Of a stretch of DNA of 64,000 nt, positions 16,722 to 25,121 are shown one piece after another. Source of the DNA: Streptomyces sp. MP131-18 (GTDB lineage: Bacteria; Actinomycetota; Actinomycetes; Streptomycetales; Streptomycetaceae); contig NZ_LZNS01000001.1 of the NCBI RefSeq assembly GCF_001984575.1, forward strand, positions 4,070,890 through 4,134,889. Reading direction: 5' to 3'. A program made the position numbers and the translations under genes. The notes beneath the pieces are model-generated. The model searched no databases and was not told the origin of the DNA. It worked only from the letters and a program-made list of their open reading frames with translations. How positions within the stretch are numbered: position 1 is the first letter of the stretch; each line of letters starts with the position of its first letter.

Positions 16722-17510
16722 TCACCGCAGCAAATTAAGGCTCGACACCACCGTGAACACCAGTACCAGCCGCTCGAACCTGCTCTGGTCGAGCCGCTTC
16801 ACCCCGGCCCGCCCGAGAAACACGCCGAGGAACAGCGCGGGCAGCAGCACCGCGTTGAGCGTCAGCGAGTCGACCGTGATCAGTCCAAGACCCGCGCTGA
16901 ACGGCACCTTGAACACGTTGACGATGAGGAAGAACCAGGCCGCCGTGCCCAGGAACGTCAGCATCGCGTAGCCCGCCGCGAGCAGGTACAGCGACATGAC
17001 GGCGCCGCCCGCGTTCGCGACCATCGTCGTGAACCCGGCGAGCAGCCCGTAGCAGAAGGCGATCCCCCGGCCCGCACGCCGCGGCTCCCCCGCCGCGTCC
17101 GCGGCGCGCGCCGGGGCGCCCGCCGCGGACCGCGCGCCCCGGCGCCGCTGCCACAGGTGCACGCAGACCACCGCGAGCAGCAAGCCGCCGATGGTGCGGC
17201 GCATGACGGTGTCGTCGACCCTGGCCACGAACACGACGCCCGCCAGCACCCCGGCGGCGACCGAGGGGAAGAGGCGCAGCAGCGCGGGCCAGTCCACGTG
17301 CCGCCGGTAGGCGTGCACGGCGAACAGGTCGCCGACGATCAGCAGCGGCAGCAGCGCCCCGCTCGACTCGCGCGCGGGCAGCACGGCGGCGAAGAGCGCC
17401 ACGCTGATCGCGCCCACCCCGCCGATCGCCGTCTTGGCGATCCCGACCAGCACCGCGGCGGTCATCAGGACCGCGAGATCCGCCCCGCCGAGCCCGGTGA
17501 CCCCGGTCAC
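16722..17510 (-). CDS. TauE/SafE-family membrane permease
   Basis: 262 residues, GTG start at 17510, about eight hydrophobic segments. It has the two-fold repeat typical of sulfite-exporter TauE/SafE proteins: GIAKTAIGGVGAISVALFA near the N-terminus and GLLAGFTTMVANAGGAVMSLYLL in the second half. Substrates are small organic or sulfur anions; nothing nearby says which. The first codons lie in a 9-bp repeat (CCCCGGTCA/G; about 17498-17527), giving MTGVTGLGG. The gene is divergent from the SanA-like gene. Confidence 0.87.
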   Translation of the reverse strand: MTGVTGLGGADLAVLMTAAVLVGIAKTAIGGVGAISVALFAAVLPARESSGALLPLLIVGDLFAVHAYRRHVDWPALLRLFPSVAAGVLAGVVFVARVDDTVMRRTIGGLLLAVVCVHLWQRRRGARSAAGAPARAADAAGEPRRAGRGIAFCYGLLAGFTTMVANAGGAVMSLYLLAAGYAMLTFLGTAAWFFLIVNVFKVPFSAGLGLITVDSLTLNAVLLPALFLGVFLGRAGVKRLDQSRFERLVLVFTVVSSLNLLR

Positions 17511-17583
17511 CCCGGTCGCCCCGGTCGCGGAAGGACGTCGACGGCAGGCGGGCGTTCGCGCATGGGTGTCAACGATCCCCGGG

Positions 17584-17616
17584 GTGTACGGAAACTGTGC
17601 GGTGTACGGAAACTGT
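17584..17616. repeat. Direct 15-bp repeat in divergent promoter region
   Basis: GTGTACGGAAACTGT occurs at 17584-17598 and again at 17602-17616, an 18-bp period. It lies between the divergent TauE-like (start 17510) and SanA-like (start 17707) genes, so it may be a pair of activator sites or a duplication. Confidence 0.6.
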
Positions 17617-17706
17617 TCGATTGGCCATCATGCCCGACCCGCCGGTGCGGAGCCAGGGCGCCCGGCAGCCGGGGAACTCGGCCGCCCCGCGGTACGTGAT
17701 AACGAT

Positions 17707-18411
17707 GTGATCCCCGATCGATCGCGGCGCCTGCTGCGCGCCCTCAGGCCGCGCCTGCCGCGCACGATCCGCGGCAAGCGCCTGGCGGTCCAGGCCGTCA
17801 TGGCACTGTGCGTCCTCGGCCTGCTGCCCTCGGCCTGGCTCCACCTCACCACCGACGGCCGGGTGCGGACCGTCGCCGACGCGCCCGCCGCCCCGGTGAC
17901 CGTCGTCTTCGGTGCGGGCCTGCGGCCGGACGGCGCGCCCACCCAGTGGCTCGCGCACCGCCTCGACGCCGCCGCGGAGCTCTACCACACCGGCCGCACC
18001 CGCGCGATCCTCGTCACCGGGGACAACAGCACGGAGGACTACAACGAGCCGGACGCCATGCGGGACTACCTCGTCGGTCTCGACGTGCCCGCGGACCGCG
18101 TCGTCGCCGACTACGCGGGGTTCAACACGTGGAACTCCTGTGCCCGTGCCCGTTCCGTCTTCGGCGTCACCGAGGCGCTGCTCGTCTCGCAGGACTTCCA
18201 CATCCGGCGCGCCCTCGCACTCTGCGAGGCGGCGGGTATAGATGCCTGGGGAGTGGGTGTGCCGGAGCGGTTCAGCGGGGTCTGGGTGTTCAGCGGGATA
18301 CGGGAAATGGCGGGCGCGGTCACGGCGATGTATCAGGCTGCATTCGATCCGTCACCGGTCTTCCCCGGGCCCCCGGACAGCAGCTTGGATGAGATCCTGT
18401 CGGAGCACTGA
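17707..18411 (+). CDS. SanA/YdcF-like (DUF218) membrane protein
   Basis: 234 residues from the GTG at 17707. A basic N-terminus (RSRRLLRALRPRLPRTIRGKR) precedes a single transmembrane segment (AVMALCVLGLLPSAWL), and the DUF218 domain follows: VVFGAGLRPDGAPTQWLAHRLDAA, ILVTGDNSTEDYNEP, ADYAGFNTWNSC and LLVSQDFHIRRALALCEAAG. The family includes E. coli SanA, linked to envelope barrier function; the biochemical activity is unsettled. The start is chosen by the family's length; no strong ribosome site is visible. A pair of direct repeats lies upstream. Confidence 0.8.
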   Translation: MIPDRSRRLLRALRPRLPRTIRGKRLAVQAVMALCVLGLLPSAWLHLTTDGRVRTVADAPAAPVTVVFGAGLRPDGAPTQWLAHRLDAAAELYHTGRTRAILVTGDNSTEDYNEPDAMRDYLVGLDVPADRVVADYAGFNTWNSCARARSVFGVTEALLVSQDFHIRRALALCEAAGIDAWGVGVPERFSGVWVFSGIREMAGAVTAMYQAAFDPSPVFPGPPDSSLDEILSEH

Positions 18412-18598
18412 CGGACCCCGGTCGCCGGCCGCGCGCGGGCACCGGACGGTATCCCGTAGTTCACCGGGCGGATACCTTCCAGCGATGGAGCGTTATCGGG
18501 GAAGGGCTAGAAGTTCACGAGCAACGGATTCCGGAGCCAGGTCCGGCACCGGCGCTGCCGACACGGCACCCACACGAGCCACCTTGCGATCGGAACCC

Positions 18599-19714
18599 AT
18601 GCCCGCTAACAGCGCACCACCAGCGACCCCGAAAACCGGCGCGGCCACCGACAGCGACAGTCTGAAGCCGGTCCCCGCACCCCGGTCCACGCCGAAGAAC
18701 GAGCACCGGTTCGACATCGACCTGATGCGGCTGATCTGCTCCTGCGCCGTGATCCTCGGGCACGTCGCGGGAGCCTTCATCCTCGCCGTCGACATGGACG
18801 AGTCGAACGGCGCGGCCTCCTACTGGGCAGGCCACATAGCGGACGGCGCGAACCAGTTCGCGGTGCCGATGTTCTTCGCCATGGCGGGCTGGGCCGTGCT
18901 GATGGGCGCCCCGCCGAAGGACGGCGCCCGCATGTGGACGCGGATCATCCGCAACGGGACCCCGTTGTTCGTCTGGACCGGCCTCTACCTGGTGTGGGCC
19001 TACCTGCGCGACCGCAACGACGAGCCCATGACCAACCTCGCGGTCGACTCCGTCTTCGGCTCCGTACAGCCCGCCTATCACCTGTGGTTTTTGTACGCGT
19101 ACATCCCGATCATCATGGCCCTCGGCTTCGTGGTACTGATCCGCGCCGGCCACCGCCCCTGGGGCCTCGGCGCCGCCCTGCTCGTCATCGCGGGCCTGCC
19201 GCACCTGCTGGACACCGTGAGCGAGTTCACCGGCTGGTCGCCGCCGCCCGTGGGCTGGAGCTTCGGCACCTACTCGGTGGTGTACGCGATCGGCGGCGCC
19301 CTGCTGTTCGCCCTCCCGAAGGGCCTTTCCAAGCGCAACCGCGGCCTGGTGGCGCTGCTGATGGTCGCCGCCATGGCCGGCTGCATCTGGTGGGACACGC
19401 AGGTCCACTACGTCATCCCGAACGCGCACCCCTTCGTCGCCATCCTCACCCTCAGCCTGCTGCTGCTCGTCAGCCGCATGCACATCCGCGAGAGCTGGCG
19501 CCCCCGGCTGACCCAGCTCGCCTCCGCGGCGATGGGCGCCTACATGGTCCACGTCTTCTTCGTCGAAGAGCTCGTCAAGCGCTGGGTCTCCGCGGACTCC
19601 GGCGCCGTCGAGGCCACCGCGATGCTCGTGGCCATGGTCACGATGACGACCGTGCTGTCCTACGCCGCGAGCCTGCTGTGGGGCAGGCTCGGCCTGCGCC
19701 GCTGGCTCGGCTGA
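18599..19714 (+). CDS. Acyltransferase 3 family integral membrane protein
   Basis: 371 residues from the ATG at 18599 (weak CGGAA upstream); an in-frame ATG at 18485 is possible but would add a Ser/Arg-rich tail. About ten membrane spans follow the family motif FDIDLMRLICSCAVILGHVAG, with the conserved His; YHLWFLYAYIPIIMALGF is also typical. Such proteins transfer acetyl or other acyl groups onto surface glycans or lipids. It converges on a polysialyltransferase-like/GT2 pair across a strong bidirectional terminator, which suggests one surface-polysaccharide locus, although the link is by position only. Confidence 0.88.
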   Translation: MPANSAPPATPKTGAATDSDSLKPVPAPRSTPKNEHRFDIDLMRLICSCAVILGHVAGAFILAVDMDESNGAASYWAGHIADGANQFAVPMFFAMAGWAVLMGAPPKDGARMWTRIIRNGTPLFVWTGLYLVWAYLRDRNDEPMTNLAVDSVFGSVQPAYHLWFLYAYIPIIMALGFVVLIRAGHRPWGLGAALLVIAGLPHLLDTVSEFTGWSPPPVGWSFGTYSVVYAIGGALLFALPKGLSKRNRGLVALLMVAAMAGCIWWDTQVHYVIPNAHPFVAILTLSLLLLVSRMHIRESWRPRLTQLASAAMGAYMVHVFFVEELVKRWVSADSGAVEATAMLVAMVTMTTVLSYAASLLWGRLGLRRWLG

Positions 19715-19731
19715 CCGGGGCCCGGCCCGGA

Positions 19732-19769
19732 CCGGCCCGCCCGTCCCCGGAAGCGGACGGGCGGGCCGG
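19732..19769. terminator. Bidirectional hairpin terminator
   Basis: Perfect 15-bp arms CCGGCCCGCCCGTCC (19732-19746) and GGACGGGCGGGCCGG (19755-19769) around an 8-nt loop, placed between the convergent acyltransferase and polysialyltransferase-like genes (stops at 19714 and 19779). Confidence 0.85.
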
Positions 19770-19778
19770 ACCGGCCGG

Positions 19779-21227
19779 TCACTTCTTGTTGCGCAGCGTC
19801 GCCTTGCGCACCTTGCGCGCGATGCGCATGGCGGTGCCGCCGCCGGGAAGCTGCCGGGTGAGGTGCGAGGCGAAGCCGCCGGGCAGCGCCAGCGCGGTGA
19901 GCCGCGCCCGCTTGAAGTACCGCCAGGTCGTCTCGTCCAGGTGCTGCTCCAGCCACTCCTCGGCCTCGCCGCGCAGCCCCGGATTCGTCTTGGCCTGCAT
20001 GCAGTAGCCGACGGTCCGCACCAGCGGCGCGACCCGCTCCGCCGCGTCGGGCAGCGCGGTGACGGCCTCGCCGGCCCGCCGCGTCTCCAGGTCGGGCACC
20101 AGGGCGTCGACGATGGTCAGCGGAATGCGGTTGCTGTTCTGGTAGGGCGTGATCCGCTCCATGAGCAGGCCCGTCCCGACGCGGGCGATCGGCACCTCGT
20201 AGTACGCGGAGGCCGTCAGCATCGCCGTGGAGAAGCAGCCGACCACGAGCCCGGGGCGGTAGTGGTGGAACACCGTCTCCGCCAGCATCGGCGTGTCCAG
20301 AACGGTCAGCCGCACCCCGGCGTCCGCCGCGGCCTTCTCCAGCGCCCTGGAGTACTGGACGGGCGCGGTCGGATGCGGCTTGAACACCGCGTTCCTGAAC
20401 CCGGCCGCCGCCGCGCCGCGCAGCATCCGCTCGTGCAGCGCCTCCTCCTCCTCGGTGGTGAGGATGTCGAGGGCCGCGAGGTACTGCCCGAGCAGCACCG
20501 CGACCGGCGCCTGCGCCTGCTGCTCCGCCGGCTCGTCGTTCCGTTCCGCGTCCGCGTCGTTCCGTTCCGCGCCGTTCCGTTCCGCGTCCTTCTCCCCGGC
20601 GGCCCGGACCGCGTCGGCCGGCGTGTGCTCGGCGCTGATCTCGTCGAGGACGGCGCGGAACGCGTCTCCCGGCACGACCTCGGACGGCACCCGGTGCTCG
20701 GCCAGCAGCAGCGGGGCGAGCCCCGGCACCAGGTCCAGGTGCAGCAGGCGCTGTATCCGGACCGCGGTGTCCTGCGCCAGCCGGTCGCGGGTGGGGCCGT
20801 AGCTCATGAGCCCGTCCGCGTACACGTGGATGTCCGCGTCTGCGAAGATCACGGCCAGCGCGGCGGCCGGCTTCGCGTGGACGGACTCCACCGCCAGCTC
20901 CACGGGCCCGTCGCCAAGACTCCAGTACCGGCGCAGCAGCCGCTCCCACACCGGGGCGTCGCGGTCGGCCGGGCCCCAGTCGCTGGGGTGGTGCGGACGG
21001 ATGGTCTCGTTCCAGTCGATGACCCGGTCGAAGCGCGTCGCGATCCGGTCCCAGCCGGTCATCTCCGTGAGCGCGGCGGCCGTTTCGGGAACGGCCGCAT
21101 TATTGGACACCAGGAGCACCCGGCGCGCCTCGTCCCGCGCGCCGAACTGCCCGGCGTCCAGCGCCGCGGCGAGCGTGGCGGCCCCGTACAGCGTCGACAC
21201 CTCGAAGATCTGTGTGCGCACACCCAT
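19779..21227 (-). CDS. Polysialyltransferase-family (GT-B-like) glycosyltransferase
   Basis: 482 residues, ATG at 21227. The features fit the alpha-2,8-polysialyltransferase (POLYST) family seen in actinomycetes: TQIFEVSTLYGAATLAAAL at the N-terminus, DADIHVYADGLMSYGPTRDRL in the middle, FKPHPTAPVQYSRALEKAA and VVGCFSTAMLTASAYYEVPIAR near the C-terminus; HP and ST pairs are characteristic of nucleotide-sugar binding in this fold. Residues 213-236 hold a low-complexity AERN repeat mirrored by CGTTCCG repeats in the DNA. It starts 3 bp after the GT2 gene stop, so the two are translationally coupled. It probably extends a surface glycan; sialic acid as substrate is not proven. Confidence 0.82.
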   Translation of the reverse strand: MGVRTQIFEVSTLYGAATLAAALDAGQFGARDEARRVLLVSNNAAVPETAAALTEMTGWDRIATRFDRVIDWNETIRPHHPSDWGPADRDAPVWERLLRRYWSLGDGPVELAVESVHAKPAAALAVIFADADIHVYADGLMSYGPTRDRLAQDTAVRIQRLLHLDLVPGLAPLLLAEHRVPSEVVPGDAFRAVLDEISAEHTPADAVRAAGEKDAERNGAERNDADAERNDEPAEQQAQAPVAVLLGQYLAALDILTTEEEEALHERMLRGAAAAGFRNAVFKPHPTAPVQYSRALEKAAADAGVRLTVLDTPMLAETVFHHYRPGLVVGCFSTAMLTASAYYEVPIARVGTGLLMERITPYQNSNRIPLTIVDALVPDLETRRAGEAVTALPDAAERVAPLVRTVGYCMQAKTNPGLRGEAEEWLEQHLDETTWRYFKRARLTALALPGGFASHLTRQLPGGGTAMRIARKVRKATLRNKK

Positions 21228-21230
21228 GTC

Positions 21231-22196
21231 TCAGGCCGCCTTCCTTCCCCGGCCGAGCAGCCGGCGGAGCACTTTCCCGCGCTCGTCGCCCATTGCCACC
21301 AGTGTCCGCTCCAGAAGCTGCGGCGGGAAGCGCCGCAGCGCCGCCGCCGACTCCTGCTTCAACCGGCGCGCGGCCTCCGCTTCGTAGCTTCCCGCGTTCC
21401 CCGCGTGGAAGGCGATCATGGCGCAGTAGGTGCGCACGATCTTGGGCAGGAAACGCTCCGCCTCCGGGTCTTTCTCGACCTCCCGCAGGATCAGGTCGTG
21501 CGCCGGGAGGAAGTCCAGCTGGCGGTCGTCCTTTATCTGCGTCAGCGAGGTGGTCACGCCCCGGCGGTAGAACACGCCGAGCAGGCCCACCGAGGCGAAC
21601 GTCCGGGCCCGCAGCTGGAGTTGCCAGCAGAACACGCGGTCCTCCGCGGTGCGCAGATGCGTCTGGAACCGCAGGCCGTCCTCGAACAGCTCGCGCCGGT
21701 AGACCCCGGCCCACACGAAGGGGTAGTCGACCATCGTCTTCTTGTCCGACGGGGTGATCGCGTCCCGCGGGCTGATGGCCACCCCGCGCCGCGGCGCGGG
21801 CGCGCGGTTGACGGTGCGGCGCTTGCCGTTGGACTGCACGTGGTCGGTGCGCACGTAGTCGCAGTCCAGGTCCTCGATGGCGTGGGTCAACTCGTCGAGA
21901 TAGCCAGGTGCGTACCAGTCGTCCCCGTCGAGGAAGGTGAGGTACGCGCCCCGCGCCGCCTCGATCCCCGTGTTGCGCGCCTGGGAAATGCCCTGGTTGG
22001 TGTCGTGCCTGATCACTCTCGTCCGCGGCAGCTCCCCCTCGGCCCGGCCGAGGATCTCCCCGGTCGCGTCCGTGGAACGGTCGTCCACCAGGATGAACTC
22101 GGTATCCGGCCCGGCGTTTCTCGCCAGGCTGCGCAGCGTGGTGGGAACGAATTCCTGCACGTTGTGGCAGGCGACGATGACAGAGAGCTTGGGCAC
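21231..22196 (-). CDS. Family 2 glycosyltransferase
   Basis: 321 residues from the GTG at 22196, giving MPKLSVIVACHNVQEF, the usual beginning of GT2 enzymes; a longer in-frame start at 22241 is less likely. GT-A motifs: FILVDDRSTDATGEI, NQGISQARNTGIEAA, and the DxD metal site in TFLDGDDWY. The C-terminal part is helical with Arg/Lys-rich ends (RRLLGRGRKAA), suggesting membrane association. It is the first gene of a two-gene operon with the polysialyltransferase-like enzyme and would add a sugar to a lipid- or protein-linked surface acceptor. Confidence 0.92.
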   Translation of the reverse strand: MPKLSVIVACHNVQEFVPTTLRSLARNAGPDTEFILVDDRSTDATGEILGRAEGELPRTRVIRHDTNQGISQARNTGIEAARGAYLTFLDGDDWYAPGYLDELTHAIEDLDCDYVRTDHVQSNGKRRTVNRAPAPRRGVAISPRDAITPSDKKTMVDYPFVWAGVYRRELFEDGLRFQTHLRTAEDRVFCWQLQLRARTFASVGLLGVFYRRGVTTSLTQIKDDRQLDFLPAHDLILREVEKDPEAERFLPKIVRTYCAMIAFHAGNAGSYEAEAARRLKQESAAALRRFPPQLLERTLVAMGDERGKVLRRLLGRGRKAA

Positions 22197-22433
22197 CGGT
22201 ATTCCAGGGGCTGTGAGCAGGGTGATCGCGACGGTAAACACGAGATCAGCGAGTCAGGATACGCTCAGATGACCACGCGGTGAACGGCGACTGTACGGTC
22301 GGCCAATTCCCCCTTTTTCCGGCACGGATCACCAATGGACACGCCCCAGCATGCCATCCGCCGGGGCGGCCCCGCGACGGACCGTGGGCCCGTCACGACG
22401 CACGCCCGCGGCGGGGCGCTCCCCGCCGCGGCC

Positions 22434-23066
22434 TCAGTGCCCGCGGTCGATCCACTCCTGGAGGTGAGGCGCCTCGGCGCCGATCGTCGTGCCGTCGCCG
22501 TGCCCGGTGCGCACGACGGTCGCGGGCGGCAGGGTCAGCAGACGGTCGCGGATCGACCCGACGATCGTCGGGAAGTCCGAGAACGACCGGCCGGTCGCGC
22601 CCGGCCCGCCCTGGAACAGGGTGTCGCCGGTGAAGACGGTGTTCAGCTCCGGCGCGTGCAGGCACACCGCGCCGGGCGCGTGCCCCGGCGTGTGCAGCAC
22701 GGTCAGCGCGGTACCCGCCACGGTGAGGACCTGCCCGTCGGCCAGGTCGCCGTCCGGCTGCCGGCCGGGGTGCGTCTGCTCCCACAGCGGCAGGTCGTCG
22801 GGGTGCAGCAGCACCGGCGCCCCGGTGCGCTCCGCGAGGGCCGGAGCCGCGTTCACGTGGTCGTTGTGCGCGTGCGTGCTGATGATCGCCCGCAGCGCCC
22901 GGCCGCCGAGCGCCGCGGCGATGGCGTCCGCGTCGTGCGCGGCGTCGATGACGACGGCCTCCGCGTCGTCGCCGACGATCCACACATTGTTGTCGACGTC
23001 CCACGTGCCGCCGTCCAGGGCGAACGTGCCCGAGGTGACGAGGTGTTCGACGCGCGCGCCCGCCAT
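22434..23066 (-). CDS. Metallo-beta-lactamase-fold hydrolase paired with mycothiol-dependent dehydrogenase
   Basis: 210 residues. The ATG at 23066 overlaps the TGA of the upstream dehydrogenase (TGATG), so the two genes are coupled. The MBL signature HAHNDH, the later HTPGHAPGAVCL and FTGDTLF give a dinuclear zinc site typical of glyoxalase II-like thioester hydrolases. In mycobacteria the mscR gene has an equivalent neighbour (Rv2259/Rv2260 by established knowledge). It likely hydrolyses the S-formyl-mycothiol or another mycothiol thioester made by the dehydrogenase. Confidence 0.9.
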   Translation of the reverse strand: MAGARVEHLVTSGTFALDGGTWDVDNNVWIVGDDAEAVVIDAAHDADAIAAALGGRALRAIISTHAHNDHVNAAPALAERTGAPVLLHPDDLPLWEQTHPGRQPDGDLADGQVLTVAGTALTVLHTPGHAPGAVCLHAPELNTVFTGDTLFQGGPGATGRSFSDFPTIVGSIRDRLLTLPPATVVRTGHGDGTTIGAEAPHLQEWIDRGH

Positions 23067-24151
23067 CACAGCACCACCACGGAACGCAGCACGTCGCCCG
23101 CGTGCATACGGTCGAACGCGGCCTCGATGCCGTCGAGCGCGATCGTCTCGCTGACGAACGCGTCCAGGTCGAGGCGTCCCTGCCGGTACAGGTCGATGAG
23201 CATGGGGAAGTCACGGGACGGCAGGCAGTCTCCGTACCAGGAGGACTTCAGCGCGCCGCCGCGGCCGAAGACGTCGAGCAGCGGAAGCTCGATGCGCATC
23301 TCGGGCGTCGGCACGCCGACCAGCACCACCGTGCCCGCCAGATCGCGGGCGTAGAACGCCTGCCGGTACGTCTCGGGGCGGCCGACCGCGTCGATCACGA
23401 CATCGGCGCCGAAACCGCCGGTCAGCTCGCGGATCGCGTCGACCGCGTCCGTCTGTGCCGAGTTGACGGTGTGCGTCGCGCCCAGTTGCCTCGCCGTCGC
23501 CAGCTTCCGTTCGTCGATGTCCACGGCGATGATCCGCGCCGCCCCGGCCAGCCGGGAGCCGAGCACGGCCGCGCCGCCGACCCCGCCGCAGCCGATCACC
23601 GCCACGCTGTCGCCGCGGCCGACGCCGCCGGTGTTGATCGCGGAGCCGATGCCAGCCATGACGCCGCAGCCCAGCAGGCCCGCGGCGGCGGGTGACGCCT
23701 CCGGGTCGACCTTCGTGCACTGCCCGGCCGCGACGAGCGTCGCATCGGCGAACGCGCCGATGCCCAGGGCCGGCGACAGCTCCGTGCCGTCCTTCAGCGT
23801 CATGCGCTGCCGCGCGTTGTGCGTGCTGAAGCAGTACTGGGGCCTGCCCCGCAGGCAGGCGCGGCACCGGCCGCAGACCGCGCGCCAGTTGAGGATGACG
23901 AAGTCACCGGGCGCCACCTCCGTGACGCCCTCCCCGACCAGCTCCACGACCCCCGCGGCCTCGTGGCCAAGCAGGAACGGGTAGTCGTCGCTGATACCAC
24001 CCTGCTTGTAGTGCAGATCGGTATGGCACACCCCGCACGTCCGGACGCGCACCACCGCCTCGCCGGGCCCCGGGTCGGGTACCACGATCGTCTCCACCCG
24101 CACCGGCTCGTCCTTGCCCGGCGCGATGACGCCACGTACTTCGAGTGCCAT
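23066..24151 (-). CDS. mscR: S-(hydroxymethyl)mycothiol dehydrogenase
   Basis: 361 residues from the ATG at 24151 (GGAAGGG upstream). A zinc-dependent medium-chain alcohol dehydrogenase: catalytic zinc residues in RTCGVCHTDLHYKQGG and GHEAAGVVELVGEG; structural zinc Cys in CGRCRACLRGRPQYC; NAD-binding VIGCGGVGGAAVLGSRLAGA; and an acidic Asp in AVDIDERKL that favours NAD over NADP. Sequence features such as WRAVCGRCRAC match the mycothiol-dependent formaldehyde dehydrogenase subgroup. It oxidises the formaldehyde-mycothiol adduct and may reduce S-nitrosomycothiol. It is followed without a gap by an MBL hydrolase and probably protects against formaldehyde. Confidence 0.92.
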   Translation of the reverse strand: MALEVRGVIAPGKDEPVRVETIVVPDPGPGEAVVRVRTCGVCHTDLHYKQGGISDDYPFLLGHEAAGVVELVGEGVTEVAPGDFVILNWRAVCGRCRACLRGRPQYCFSTHNARQRMTLKDGTELSPALGIGAFADATLVAAGQCTKVDPEASPAAAGLLGCGVMAGIGSAINTGGVGRGDSVAVIGCGGVGGAAVLGSRLAGAARIIAVDIDERKLATARQLGATHTVNSAQTDAVDAIRELTGGFGADVVIDAVGRPETYRQAFYARDLAGTVVLVGVPTPEMRIELPLLDVFGRGGALKSSWYGDCLPSRDFPMLIDLYRQGRLDLDAFVSETIALDGIEAAFDRMHAGDVLRSVVVL

Positions 24152-24319
24152 AGAGGGGGCCCTTCCGATCAATCGGACCGATATGCCGACCTGGGCTGGT
24201 CGCGCTCATGCCGGTGCCATTCTCGGGCACACCGTGCGAACCGTCCATGAGCCGCGGCCGCGGCCGCGGCAGCTCCGGGCCGGGCCGGGCCGGGCCGCGG
24301 CCACGGTGACTGCGGCGGC

Positions 24320-24847
24320 TCAGCAGCCGCCGCAGTTGTAGTACGTCACGTCCCAGTGGTTGCTCTCGCGGGCGTAGACGTTCCCGGACGCCGACTCGTA
24401 CAGCGCGGCGCCGTCGCCGCGCTCGCCGATGTAGGTGAACGCGCTGGTCACGTAGGAGTTGAGGCAGCTGCTGAGCCCGAAGTCGAGCTTGTAGCCGTTC
24501 CAGTGGCTGTAGGTGCCGCCCGCGTGCCCGGTCTCGGTGCCACCGGTGACGTTCAGCGCGCAGCCGCTCGCCGACTTGAGGGTCTGCGCGCCCTGCGCCG
24601 AGGCCAGGTTCAGCTGTTCGAACGAGGTGCAGGTGGGCACGTTGCGGTCGGAACAGCCTCCCGAGGACGACCAGGTGATGCCCGAGGACTGGAACATCGA
24701 CGTGGCCTGCGAGTGGCTGATCTTGGTGACGAGCGGCGCGGGGGCGGCCGCGGGTGACCCGTCCGCCAGGGCGGACGCGGCCCCCGGCGCGGCGAACAGC
24801 GCGGTGCCGGCGAGCGCGAGCGTGGTGAGGACGGAACGCAGTTTCAT
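24320..24847 (-). CDS. Small secreted protein with M15-like metallopeptidase residues
   Basis: 175 residues; GGAGGG lies 6 nt before the ATG at 24847. Residues 1-28 form a signal peptide (AAPGAASA). The mature part has six Cys (65, 73, 96, 128, 172, 175), enough for three disulfides. H115xxG118xxxD122 (SHWNGYKLD) and E161xxH164W match the spacing of zinc and catalytic residues in M15 D-Ala-D-Ala peptidases (HxxGxxxD ... ExxHx). I therefore suggest a peptidoglycan- or peptide-cleaving role, but the fold is inferred from this spacing only. Similar secreted Streptomyces proteins are annotated only as hypothetical, as far as I recall. It stands alone, with a 5-bp tandem repeat in its upstream region. 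Confidence 0.6.
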   Translation of the reverse strand: MKLRSVLTTLALAGTALFAAPGAASALADGSPAAAPAPLVTKISHSQATSMFQSSGITWSSSGGCSDRNVPTCTSFEQLNLASAQGAQTLKSASGCALNVTGGTETGHAGGTYSHWNGYKLDFGLSSCLNSYVTSAFTYIGERGDGAALYESASGNVYARESNHWDVTYYNCGGC

Positions 24848-24916
24848 GGGAAACCCTCCTGCTTCCTTCCGCCCCGGGCCGGGGCGGGCGGGCTGGCCTG
24901 TGGGGTGGGCTGTGCA

Positions 24917-24941
24917 GGTGCGGTGCGGTGCGGTGCGGTGC
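24917..24941. repeat. Five tandem GGTGC units
   Basis: GGTGC is repeated five times at 24917-24941, about 70 bp upstream of the secreted M15-like gene, inside its probable promoter or leader. Confidence 0.75.
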
Positions 24942-25049
24942 ACAAGGATGGTGCCCGACATCTACGCGCGTTCGCCAGAGCGCGGGGGCGACCCGGATGT
25001 GAAGAAACCGTGAGCCCGCGGCGCGCCCCGCCACAGCCACCCAGCGCAG

Positions 25050-25081
25050 GGGCCCCGCCGGACATGCGCCCGGCGGGGCCC
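25050..25081 (-). terminator. Hairpin terminator after the AA10 gene
   Basis: Perfect 12-bp arms GGGCCCCGCCGG (25050-25061) and CCGGCGGGGCCC (25070-25081) with an 8-nt loop, about 40 bp downstream of the AA10 stop codon on the minus strand. Confidence 0.8.
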
Positions 25082-25121
25082 TTGACTTCGTTCCGGCGTC
25101 ACGGTCGGCCGGACGCGGACG

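Noticed and set aside
19863..22283. An 806-codon open frame on the plus strand
   Set aside because: It is antisense to both glycosyltransferase genes, which have clear motifs and coupled starts.
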